Origin: Heliomicrobium gestii
GTDB lineage: Bacteria; Bacillota; Desulfitobacteriia; Heliobacteriales; Heliobacteriaceae
DNA: 64,000 bases
NCBI RefSeq assembly: GCF_009877435.1
Contig: NZ_WXEX01000007.1
Location: 62,001 to 126,000 of the forward strand
Direction: 5' to 3'
Positions 18,301 to 24,903 of this stretch are shown here, in pieces (positions within the stretch are counted from its first letter, which is position 1; each line of letters starts with the position of its first letter). A program made the position numbers and the translations under genes. The notes under the pieces were generated by a model that had not been told where the DNA came from, ran no database searches, and saw nothing but the letters and a program-made list of their open reading frames with translations.

Positions 18301-18485
18301 TAATCGGCTTCGGGCGTCTTTTCCTTTACGACATACTTGTCCCGCCAGTTGCCGTTGTTCGCGTCTTCCGACGGCCCATAATAGCGGACACCGCTTGCCG
18401 CCCACGCGGGCGACATCGCCGTCACGGTGGCCATCGAGAAGGCGCACAAGGTGATCAGGCTGAGCAGCTTCTTCCAATACCTCAT
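15360..18485 (-). CDS. Large secreted Big_2-repeat protein, candidate pilus-associated adhesin
   Basis: The protein has 1041 residues and a signal peptide (about 1-30, ending AWAAS). An N-terminal beta-rich domain (30-275) contains FRVGDIDNFATGWDQGFDPF. It is followed by a carboxypeptidase-regulatory-like domain (about 280-350), an Ig-like domain with DDGVNWTQWEAY (about 375-460), five tandem Big_2-type repeats of about 85 residues (about 465-885), and a C-terminal cadherin-like sandwich with TITVNGLPV (about 935-1020). No sortase, S-layer or membrane anchor is visible. It is the last gene after three minor-pilin-like genes, the place held by pilY1 in other bacteria, but shows no obvious PilY1 domain. 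A role as pilus-tip or surface adhesin is inferred from position and repeats only. Confidence 0.8.
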   Translation of the reverse strand: MRYWKKLLSLITLCAFSMATVTAMSPAWAASGVRYYGPSEDANNGNWRDKYVVKEKTPEADYMFRVGDIDNFATGWDQGFDPFSGEKTANAHTFPPRSQPADEPTGFDVVMIGSKAKTKPVLRPNLDAEEHKGYDGYSGMTATIKKAGNNYTVVSQGTPTAMTAVPITIDFSQYKDVIYKQGIDRALLQLYLDDFQATRFGTKYKVWINNQRAYFMEPAINSLAQSGPRGQLVTIPIPEEFQPLLLSGRLTLKFDDDETGYPDGFAIDFAKLLIGVKKTASTGAIRGKVKDKENGGNLEGATVEIPGLMSTTSDRNGDYLLNNVPAGLAFVTASKPGYESLTQNIDVRAGKTVELHFPLHYGGDVTAPSGTIAINGGAESTGSPAVSLTLSATDPGPRGTGVQQMRFSDDGVNWTQWEAYATTRPYTLPGSGGLKWVYVQFKDGANNVSDTAAASITFVPQVSSVAFEQGSYSVAAGLKANVKVIAYFTDNSSLDVSSDRNTSYQSSDNAIATVAGGSVAGVQMGTVTVTATYGGKSATTSVTVGVPVLTGITWGSNNYTVAKGATQNVTVSAQYSDGSSRDVTQDPAISYKSNDPSIAAISGAVITAKGVGATNVTANYGGKSTICTVSVTAAAVKALTWDQPSYAVAKGDQQPFTIRALYTDGASLDVTTDPNITITAAAPEIATASGGMISGHSQGQTVLTATFGGVSQAATVRVGAPVIKDISWEGAPYTVFVSKQQPFRIIATYSDGSTADVTSEAAYESANDAVASVNPGVITGKRAGQTEIRATVSGLPKKAATVSVVEATLRQIYWDKKEYELYKNDTRLFQLKAELTDDTVIDITSDAAVTYRSDNEEVAVINKGEGKIAGVGGGVTSIVATYGEKSASANVTVQLKQNADLSKLIPGWNRDGSTVYCGELKPALKPVADSQGDNYMIDVTDWSPLLNSSTKNYNLPIILQASDPDATITVNGLPVPKDGRGENPFALTALTGGVNWLKIVVTAQDGTTTRTYTVGVLLPPALANPGNIESRSSIDINQWNN

Positions 18486-18629
18486 CGCTCGTCTTCGATC
18501 CCTTACTGCGGAAACGAAGACCTCACCTCCTTCTACTCTTTTTTCGTTTCTCGTTTCTTATCTCTTGTATCTTTTCATTAAAATCCCTATAAAGGCCAAC
18601 CAGTCCACCCGGCAATCGTCGCTTTGTTT

Positions 18630-19382
18630 TTATTTCAACATTTCAAAGCCCCATTCCATTGTCCAGTCCAGTCCGTTGTTCATGTACCGCAGTTGTTTCA
18701 ATTTGACGTTAAAAACAGAAGTAACCTCTAGGTCGCGGGAGACGCCGGCAGCCGTAACGGCGGTAATGGTATATTTCAACTGAAAAGAATCTATCGGTTC
18801 ACTACTCATGTTCGCAATGGTGGGCAAATACATCTCGGGATCTTTTTGAGGGTCCTTTGACACCGAGGCGCTTTCTTCCTCGCTCGAGTTGTTGGTGATC
18901 TCGATCGGCGATTTTAAGAGAAAATATCCGCCATCCGGGAGCCGATTGCCCGAACTCGTCGTGGTCCATGGGAAGTCCGTGTTGTCGTCAATGCGTGAAA
19001 CGTCCAGGTATGTATAGCTTGAGATATCTTTTTCGTGTCCGGAAGCATCCTCCTTTGTCCACCTGGTGCTCCCGGTCATCTGCGGGGGGGTGATCGTGGT
19101 GTGACTGCGCAGGGTGCTCTTATTCTGCCGGTTTAATTCGCTAACCACTTCATATAAATATTGTTCCGCCCCGGCTTCCGCCGCATAGCGGGCCACAATA
19201 TCGTTCTGCCGGTTCCTGTCCGCGAAGAATTCCGAGAGGGTGCCCTGGATCAAGACAGCGGCCGTCGTCATCACGATGATCACGATCGGCAAAACAAGGA
19301 TGATGGAACCGCGCTCTGGGTTGTCCCCTTTCCACAACGTCAACCACCGCCCCCTTTCATTCTCCGTAGATGACGATCTCAT
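18630..19382 (-). CDS. PilX-like minor pilus protein
   Basis: The protein has up to 250 residues. The N-terminus carries a short basic stretch, ERGS and the hydrophobic segment IILVLPIVIIVMTTAAVLI, followed by an amphipathic helix (NDIVARYAAEAGAEQYLYEV). This is the PilX N-terminal pattern, in which Glu+5 is usually missing. The longest frame begins inside the previous gene at 19382; a TTG near 19334 behind AAGGGGGCGG is an alternative. The remainder is a polar domain without recognised motifs. Order and spacing put it in one operon with the two prepilin genes upstream and the repeat protein downstream (144 bp later). Confidence 0.7.
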   Translation of the reverse strand: MRSSSTENERGRWLTLWKGDNPERGSIILVLPIVIIVMTTAAVLIQGTLSEFFADRNRQNDIVARYAAEAGAEQYLYEVVSELNRQNKSTLRSHTTITPPQMTGSTRWTKEDASGHEKDISSYTYLDVSRIDDNTDFPWTTTSSGNRLPDGGYFLLKSPIEITNNSSEEESASVSKDPQKDPEMYLPTIANMSSEPIDSFQLKYTITAVTAAGVSRDLEVTSVFNVKLKQLRYMNNGLDWTMEWGFEMLK

Positions 19383-20211
19383 AGTTGACTTTATCTTCGT
19401 CTTTCATCTCTTCGGCCGGTAAATCCGGCGACATGGTGATGACCAGTTTGTTCTCCCCGGCTGCCAATGTGGCGACACTCTTTGCCACGCCATCGGCCAG
19501 TTCCACTTCTGGTCCCTTTACCGTCGGCGTCGTTACCACAGCCGTGGTTTTATAGGTCTTGTCGTCAAATTCCCCATTTACAGAGAGCGTCGCGCCCGCC
19601 CGTCCGGTGGCCGAGTAGAAAAATATCGACGGCGTAAACTGTATATTTTTCTGCAGTCCCGATAAGGTCAAGCCCTCCATGCGAGCCAGGGGGCCATAGA
19701 CCCTGCTGGCGATGGATGTCTCCAGAACCGTTTCCGCGCCGTTGGCCGATGCCTCGCGGTAGCTCATGACGACAGTGAGCGTATTGTCACCATTCATGGA
19801 AAAAAAAGGGCGTCCATCTACGGCGTTCACTCGCAGCCCCAAAACCTCTCTCCCGTCAACAGAGAGGGCATAATCCCTCCCGTCGCCATCGGCATCGGTC
19901 AATAGGTAGGTCTTGATTCCGTTGGGCCGGAACAGTTCGTTGTGGAGCGTCAACTGAACGCGGTTTGGCGCGGTGAGGTTGCGGATATCGGCTCGGCGCG
20001 CTTTTTGAGCGTCCCGCAAGAGTTCGTTCAGTTGGTCGAAAGCGCCCGACCGCGCTTCCACGCTCTTGCTTTCCCGTTCCAGCACGCGCGTGTTCATCTG
20101 CATCATCCCGTAGATGGCGGAAAAGGAAATGGATAAGATGGCAATCACGGTGAGCATCTCCACAAGTGTCATGCCGCTTTCGTCGCGGACCATTCGGCGT
20201 CCCATATCCAT
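19357..20211 (-). CDS. PilW-like minor prepilin
   Basis: The protein has 284 residues with a class III prepilin signal: a basic leader, then SGMTLVEMLTVIAILSISFS, in which Gly is -1, Met +1 and Glu +5. A long helix (MNTRVLERESKSVEAR) precedes a beta-rich domain. The size and signal fit PilW/GspJ-type minor pilins that prime pilus assembly. It starts at the last base of the preceding gene's stop codon, indicating coupling. The C-terminus includes a bacterial-Ig-like beta region (TLSVNGEFDDKTYKTTAVV). Confidence 0.8.
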   Translation of the reverse strand: MDMGRRMVRDESGMTLVEMLTVIAILSISFSAIYGMMQMNTRVLERESKSVEARSGAFDQLNELLRDAQKARRADIRNLTAPNRVQLTLHNELFRPNGIKTYLLTDADGDGRDYALSVDGREVLGLRVNAVDGRPFFSMNGDNTLTVVMSYREASANGAETVLETSIASRVYGPLARMEGLTLSGLQKNIQFTPSIFFYSATGRAGATLSVNGEFDDKTYKTTAVVTTPTVKGPEVELADGVAKSVATLAAGENKLVITMSPDLPAEEMKDEDKVNYEIVIYGE

Positions 20212-20726
20212 TACCTCGTTTTGACAAAGGTCGTCAACCGCACCGATTGACGCTCCGCCGGGGCAGCCGATGCCGGCCAGGAGACATCAACGGTCAATTG
20301 AAACAGTTGATTGTCCTGTAAAGACGCCCCCACCCCACTGCTGCCTACCGTGGGAGAGTTCTCATCGATTTTCCTGGATGTCACTGTCAGTGCCGAAAGA
20401 AAAACCATATTGTTACGGGGAGCGCTAGCGGGGATCGCTGCGACGGTGTATCTCGTCCATTGACCGTTTGTCCCTTTATGATAGAGAAGCCCGTCGGCAT
20501 CGAAGAGATAATCGCGAGAAAATTGTTCTTTATACCGTTCCAATTGTTCCGCCGCATAGGCCAGCGCCGTCGTCTTGTTCTGCGCATCTTTCCCTCGAAA
20601 GGCGGCGAAAACATAGGTGTTCGTGGCGGCAAGCACGACGATGGACAAAATTGTAAGGGCGATCACTGACTCCAAGATGGTGAAACCCTGTTCCCGTTTT
20701 TGCATAAGACCCTCGTCCGTTTTCAT
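20211..20726 (-). CDS. PilV-like minor prepilin
   Basis: The protein has 171 residues with leader KREQG and mature start FTILESVIALTILSIVVLAA, giving Gly -1, Phe +1 and Glu +5. The short globular domain has AYAAEQLERYKEQF, as in PilV/GspI-type minor pilins. It is the first gene of the unit PilV-PilW-PilX-repeat protein. About 170 bp separate it from the gerQ side, and the upstream region is AT-rich and may hold the promoter. The peptidase at 3.2-4.0 kb is the likely processing enzyme. Confidence 0.8.
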   Translation of the reverse strand: MKTDEGLMQKREQGFTILESVIALTILSIVVLAATNTYVFAAFRGKDAQNKTTALAYAAEQLERYKEQFSRDYLFDADGLLYHKGTNGQWTRYTVAAIPASAPRNNMVFLSALTVTSRKIDENSPTVGSSGVGASLQDNQLFQLTVDVSWPASAAPAERQSVRLTTFVKTR

Positions 20727-20849
20727 TCGTCAAATTTCACTATTTTTTTCATAGTATCATTTCCTAGCGTAACGGTCTAGGGTCGTTATCTCCTGTCACC
20801 ACATTAGCCTGTTGTCACAATCGTATCATTGAGCAAAGAGGATCCGAGG

Positions 20850-20890
20850 CAGAAAAACGGCCTGCATGCCATTCGGCTGCAGGCCATCCT
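20850..20890 (-). terminator. Intrinsic terminator of gerQ
   Basis: On the minus strand GGCCTGCAGCCGAATGGCATGCAGGCC forms a stem (GGCCTGCA paired with TGCAGGCC) followed by GTTTTTCTG. It lies just after the gerQ stop. Confidence 0.75.
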
Positions 20891-20896
20891 CAATGA

Positions 20897-21586
20897 TCAA
20901 CGCTGGCGGACAGGCGGCGCTAGGTAACCGGGGTAGTCATAGTTGATGGGCTCATCAAAGGTGACGTAATCGACGTTCACCATCAGCAGGAGGTAGCGTT
21001 TCCCCGTTTTGGGGTCGCTGAGGATGATATGGTCCCGTCCGGCCGCCTCAATGCAACCGCGGAAACACTTGGCGTTCCATTGCACATTATTTTCGAAGGT
21101 CATGTAAATGGTGGCCACCTTGCCCCTGTTGAGGCGGAGGATATTTTCAATGTATGACTGTTCCAGAGGCAGCATGCCCGGCACCTCAGGCCCCTCGGGC
21201 ATCACAGCGCCGCCAGGGAGCATCCCGCCACTGGGGGGATAGGGAACCGTCGGCATCGGGTAGGCGCCAATGGGGCTGACCATCCCCGGCGACATCCCTG
21301 GCATCATCCCCGGCATCATACCCGGCATCATACCCGGCATTTCGTGCATCATATCGGGCATGCAACCGCAACCCGGCATCATGCCCGGCATCATCCCGGG
21401 CATCGGCCCGCCTGCAATCGGTCCGGTCATGGGCCCTGGCGACGGCATCTCCGGCAAGGGGTACATCGGTTCGGCAGGACGCGGGCAGGGTTCCCGGCGG
21501 CAGTCGTCTTGGTCACAAGGACCCGGTTGGCTCACATACTCCGGTCTCCCCACAATCGGTCTCTCTTCACGCAGTTCGCGGTCCAT
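20897..21586 (-). CDS. gerQ: GerQ-family spore coat protein with Met-rich PGMM repeats
   Basis: The protein has 229 residues. The C-terminal 85 residues match GerQ closely (LPLEQSYIENILRLNRGKVA, then FENNVQWNAK, GCIEAAGRDHIILSDP and YLLLMVNVDYVTFDEP). GerQ is an inner coat protein needed for localisation of the germination hydrolase CwlJ, and it is crosslinked by a coat transglutaminase in Bacillus. The N-terminal 140 residues are unusual: Pro/Met/Gly-rich with about ten tandem PGMM or PGM units and several Cys residues. The cwlJ-type gene lies 15 bp upstream on the same strand, the same pairing as in Bacillus, so a germination role is well supported. Confidence 0.9.
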   Translation of the reverse strand: MDRELREERPIVGRPEYVSQPGPCDQDDCRREPCPRPAEPMYPLPEMPSPGPMTGPIAGGPMPGMMPGMMPGCGCMPDMMHEMPGMMPGMMPGMMPGMSPGMVSPIGAYPMPTVPYPPSGGMLPGGAVMPEGPEVPGMLPLEQSYIENILRLNRGKVATIYMTFENNVQWNAKCFRGCIEAAGRDHIILSDPKTGKRYLLLMVNVDYVTFDEPINYDYPGYLAPPVRQR

Positions 21587-21601
21587 GAACGCACTCCCTT
21601 T

Positions 21602-22033
21602 CTATCCTCGGTACACGTCAGGGCAATTTGTCCGCAGCGGCGCGAAAAAGCAGTGTTTTTTGTGTTTGCCTGTGTTCGGTTGCCTGTACCAGACACCTGG
21701 GCAGCCGACGGTTCCCGGCCGGAAAAACCACAGGGCGTTGCTGGCCGGACGCACCCGCTCCCCGTTGACGACACGCCGCGCCAGTCGGAGCTCCTTTTCT
21801 CGCGCTCTCTGGTAGAAATAGGGCCGCTGCACCGCCTCAAATCCGCCGGGCGACTGGTAGATCATGCGCTGGATCGAGCGAATGCCACGAAAGTCGAGGC
21901 AGTTGGCTCGCACGCGGTTGACACCGACATTGCCAACCATGAGCATCCCCTGTACGCCTTCCCCTTCCGCCTCGGCGCGCATCAGTCGGGCCAGCATTTT
22001 CACCTGGTCCGCAGGCGCCTTGATGACAGCCAT
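21602..22033 (-). CDS. cwlJ: CwlJ-type spore cortex-lytic hydrolase
   Basis: The protein has 143 residues, close to the size of Bacillus CwlJ, and no signal peptide, as expected for a protein made in the mother cell and deposited in the coat. The SleB/CwlJ catalytic domain is visible: LARLMRAEAEGEG with the catalytic Glu, GNVGVNRV, and C-terminal ASNALWFF and PGVWY segments. I place the start at the ATG 22033 (MAVIKAPADQ), which has GAGGTGA 5 bp upstream; longer in-frame starts have weaker sites. It forms a pair with gerQ 15 bp downstream. Confidence 0.9.
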   Translation of the reverse strand: MAVIKAPADQVKMLARLMRAEAEGEGVQGMLMVGNVGVNRVRANCLDFRGIRSIQRMIYQSPGGFEAVQRPYFYQRAREKELRLARRVVNGERVRPASNALWFFRPGTVGCPGVWYRQPNTGKHKKHCFFAPLRTNCPDVYRG

Positions 22034-22093
22034 TTTCTCACCTCTTTGATCCTCCATTGCGCTCCCATCATATTCGAAAGGGAGATAAAAGGT

Positions 22094-22142
22094 GAACGGC
22101 AAGGAAAAAGGCGCTCCCAGATCATCACCGGAAGCGCCTTTG
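22094..22142 (-). terminator. Intrinsic terminator of the ABC exporter operon
   Basis: On the minus strand AAGGCGCTTCC and GGGAGCGCCTT form a stem followed by TTTCC. It lies 33-81 bp after the permease stop and upstream of the cwlJ start. Confidence 0.75.
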
Positions 22143-22174
22143 CTTTAAAAATCTCTTTGTCCGTACAGATCAAC

Positions 22175-22930
22175 TTACTGAATCAGCCGCTTCTCCATCA
22201 ACCGCACCGGCGCCCAAGCCAGGGCCGCAGAGAGCAGCACCAGCACCAACAGGTGCAGCAGCAACACCGGTTCCGGTCGACCTAACCCCAGTTGGCGGAC
22301 CACCTCGACACTGTGGTAAAGGGGGTTCAACCAGGCAAGCGTCTGCGCCCAGCCGGGCAGCGTACCAACCGGGAAGAAGATCCCCGAAAACAGGAAAAGG
22401 GGCGTTGAGAAGAGGGTGATATAGTAATTGAAATAATCGATATGCTTGCTCCATCCCGTAAAGGTGAGGGCAACCGTGGCAAAGAAGAAGCCATGAACCG
22501 GCAAAAAGGGCAGGATGCACAGCGCCCAGGCCGAGTGGACGAGGCCAAGTCCGGTGACGACGATCAGGATGACGGCGCCGAAGATCAGGCTTTTCAGCGA
22601 AGCGAACAGCAGATCGCCGAAGACCACATCGGCCACTGTGGCCGGCGCTGCCAGCATGGCATGGTAGGTTTTTTGATAATGGAGCCGCACGAAGCTGCCG
22701 TAGGTGGCTTCAAAGGTGGCGGCCCACATGGCCGAAGAGGCGATCATGCCGAGCCCGATGAATTGCAGGTAGCTCACCCCTTCGACCTCCTGCACCAGGT
22801 TGCCGAGGCCAAATCCCATGGCCACCAGGTACAAAAAGGGTTCGATAAAATTGAACATCAGGTTGGTCATCCAGGTCTTCTTCAACAGGTGGAGGTGGCG
22901 GCGAAAGACCCGCCATGCGTTAATCGTCAT
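22175..22930 (-). CDS. ABC-2 type export permease (NodJ/DrrB-like)
   Basis: This integral membrane protein has 251 residues and six hydrophobic segments. The ABC-2 signature region appears as FFPVGTLPGWAQTLAWLNPLYH near residue 200. It is typical of permeases of the NodIJ/DrrAB type that export lipids, polysaccharide-linked compounds or drugs. Its ATG at 22930 lies inside the end of the ATPase gene (11-bp overlap), with GGGAG upstream. The substrate cannot be read from sequence. Confidence 0.87.
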   Translation of the reverse strand: MTINAWRVFRRHLHLLKKTWMTNLMFNFIEPFLYLVAMGFGLGNLVQEVEGVSYLQFIGLGMIASSAMWAATFEATYGSFVRLHYQKTYHAMLAAPATVADVVFGDLLFASLKSLIFGAVILIVVTGLGLVHSAWALCILPFLPVHGFFFATVALTFTGWSKHIDYFNYYITLFSTPLFLFSGIFFPVGTLPGWAQTLAWLNPLYHSVEVVRQLGLGRPEPVLLLHLLVLVLLSAALAWAPVRLMEKRLIQ

Positions 22931-23852
22931 GACCCAGGCTCCCTCCCGTCAGGGTGAGGTAGACGTCTTCCAAGTTGCTGGGGCGATGGATGCAGCGGCG
23001 CGGATTGAGTCCCAGCGCCGGGAGTTGCTCCCACAGCCGGTCGCCCTCGGCTGTGAACAAAAAAGTCATCTCGCTGTGGATGACCGGTTGAGCGCCCAGT
23101 CGCTCCGCCGCTGCGGCCAAGCCCTCCGGCAAGGCGTCGGCGGGGATGTTGACCTGGATGACCTCCGGGGGGATGTAGGTCTGCACAAGCCAAGCCGGCG
23201 CCCCTTCCGCCAAGATGCGCCCCTGATTGATGATCACCAACCGGTCACAGAGTTGACTGGCTTCCTCCATGTAATGGGTCGTCAGGAGCAGTGTGATGCC
23301 GCGCTCCTTAAGTTGGCGCAGTTTCTGCCAGACCAGGTGGCGCGCCGCCGGATCGAGTCCTGTCGTGGGCTCGTCGAGGACGACAATCTTCGGGTCATTG
23401 ACAAGGGCGCGGGCGATGACAAGGCGGCGTTTGAGCCCGCCCGAAAGGCTCTCCACAGGGGCGTCGGCCTTCTCGTCAAGCGCCATGAAATTCAACAAAT
23501 CCCTCGTCCGCTCCGCCGCCTGGCTAGCGGATATCCCATAGAAAGAAGCGTGGACAAGCAGATTTTCCCGAACCGTCAGGTCGGGATCCAGGTTGTCCTC
23601 CTGGGGGACGATGCCGAGGTGGGCCTTCAACGCGGGCGGCGTGAGCGTCACCCTTTGCCCCATCACGATCAGTTCCCCCGCATCAACGCGGGACAGGCCA
23701 TACAGCATGCGCATCGTGGTGCTCTTGCCGGCGCCATTGGGACCAAGGAAGCCAAAACACTCGCCTTCCTGGATGCAAAAAGAGATGCCGTTGACGGCGG
23801 TAAAATCGCCGTAGCGCTTGACCAGGTTCTTCGCTTCAATGATCCCTTTCAC
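22920..23852 (-). CDS. ABC exporter ATP-binding protein (NodI/DrrA-like)
   Basis: The protein has 310 residues from GTG 23852 (first residues MKGIIEAKNLVKRYGDF) behind AAGGGG. The longer frame upstream has no homology-like sequence. Walker A is GPNGAGKSTTMRML, the Q-loop is PQEDNLD, the signature is ESLSGGLKRRL, Walker B is IVVLDEPTTGLDP and the switch His is in LLLTTHYMEEA. A C-terminal domain of about 80 residues typical of DrrA-like proteins follows. It is coupled to the permease and divergent from the TrmB-type regulator, which probably controls it. Confidence 0.92.
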   Translation of the reverse strand: MKGIIEAKNLVKRYGDFTAVNGISFCIQEGECFGFLGPNGAGKSTTMRMLYGLSRVDAGELIVMGQRVTLTPPALKAHLGIVPQEDNLDPDLTVRENLLVHASFYGISASQAAERTRDLLNFMALDEKADAPVESLSGGLKRRLVIARALVNDPKIVVLDEPTTGLDPAARHLVWQKLRQLKERGITLLLTTHYMEEASQLCDRLVIINQGRILAEGAPAWLVQTYIPPEVIQVNIPADALPEGLAAAAERLGAQPVIHSEMTFLFTAEGDRLWEQLPALGLNPRRCIHRPSNLEDVYLTLTGGSLGHDD

Positions 23853-23996
23853 AGGCGCCCCTTCTTCTCGTTTCTTCCTATGTGATCGCACTCGTGGGAT
23901 AACACTCTCCAGTATAGACACGAAAAGGCCAAACATCAAATTCGGCATTTTCCTCTTTACAGATTTTTACGAGAGGAGTAAAATACGCCCATTGGC

Positions 23997-24016
23997 GTTA
24001 CTACGTTCGTAGTTAC
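23997..24016 (+). promoter_or_regulatory. Dyad operator between ABC exporter and TrmB-type regulator
   Basis: GTTACTACG-TT-CGTAGTTAC is a 9-bp inverted repeat with one mismatch, located about 35 bp before the regulator's ATG in the divergent intergenic region. It is a good candidate binding site for the TrmB-type protein. Downstream, GGAGGTATTC occurs twice in tandem, giving two possible ribosome sites. Confidence 0.5.
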
Positions 24017-24050
24017 TAGGTAATGGAGGTATTCTGACGGAGGTATTCCC

Positions 24051-24770
24051 ATGATCGATGAAAAGCTGGTTTCGCTGTTGCAAGCCCTGGGCTTCTCCCG
24101 CTACGAAGGGCTCGCTTATCTGGCCCTGCTGAAAAAGCATCCGGCGACCGGTTATGAGATCAGCCGATTGTCCGGTGTGCCCCACCCGAAAATTTACGAG
24201 ACGATGCCTCGTCTGCTGGAAAAGCAGGCTGTCCTCTTACTACCTGGAGAACCAGCGCGCTACCGGCCCCAGCCGCCAGAGACGGTATTAGATCATCTCC
24301 GGCAATCCTTTCTGGCCGACCTGGCGCGGGCGCAGATGGCCCTTGAACGCTGGGAAATCACCACTCCCCCGCCGAGCCCCGCCTTGTTGACCTCTGGGGA
24401 AGAGATCCTCAAAGAAGCGGAGACGCTCCTGCTTACCGCAGAAAAACGGGTTTGGATACAAGGGCCCGCCTCATTTCTCCAGCCCCTCGACGGGACACTC
24501 GCTCATCGCCGTCGTTTGGGTTACCCTTTTGAAATCCATCACTCCCCGGGGGAACAGGTGCTCCTCTGGGCGGAAGAGGGCCCCGTCATCACCGCCTCCT
24601 GGTCAGATTCCCCGAGCGGGATGTGCGGTAGCCATAGCGCTTTGCAGGCCTTGGCCCGTCAAGCCTTTCCTACCGCCGCTGCCCTGAAGCCAACGCTGCC
24701 TTCAAAACATCCGGCGCCACCCCCAGACCCCATCGACCTCTTTGCCCATCCCTTGCGCCGGCTCCAGTAG
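24051..24770 (+). CDS. TrmB-family transcriptional regulator
   Basis: The protein has 239 residues. The N-terminal winged helix-turn-helix (about 1-70) shows LLQALGFSRYEGLAYLALL, YEISRLSGVPHPKIYETM and LLEKQAVLLL, the TrmB pattern. A linker follows, then a phospholipase-D-like sensor domain (EEILKEAETLLLTAEKRVWI near 115-135). It is divergent from the ABC exporter and likely regulates it through the dyad at 23997. The C-terminus is Pro-rich. After its stop, the +1 frame stays open with a Pro/Ala/Ser-rich composition for about 50 codons, so a late frameshift relative to relatives is possible. Confidence 0.85.
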   Translation: MIDEKLVSLLQALGFSRYEGLAYLALLKKHPATGYEISRLSGVPHPKIYETMPRLLEKQAVLLLPGEPARYRPQPPETVLDHLRQSFLADLARAQMALERWEITTPPPSPALLTSGEEILKEAETLLLTAEKRVWIQGPASFLQPLDGTLAHRRRLGYPFEIHHSPGEQVLLWAEEGPVITASWSDSPSGMCGSHSALQALARQAFPTAAALKPTLPSKHPAPPPDPIDLFAHPLRRLQ

Positions 24771-24903
24771 ATCCCACAGTAGAACCTGCTGTAGATTCTG
24801 CAATAGCCCCTGCGCTTGCCCCTAACAACAGCCCCTCCGGTAGCGCCGATAGGGAATCGCTATCGAAGCGCCCTGTCTCCCCAATCAGAAAGGAGTGCCC
24901 ACA

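Noticed and set aside
16731-18581. 616-codon open frame on the plus strand
   Set aside because: It lies antisense to the Big_2-repeat gene, has no ribosome site and its sequence is rich in His, Arg and Gly, as expected from the reverse of GC-rich coding DNA.
21296-21400. Short tandem repeats resembling a CRISPR-like array
   Set aside because: The 12-bp units are in frame and encode PGMM in gerQ. There are no spacers and no cas genes.
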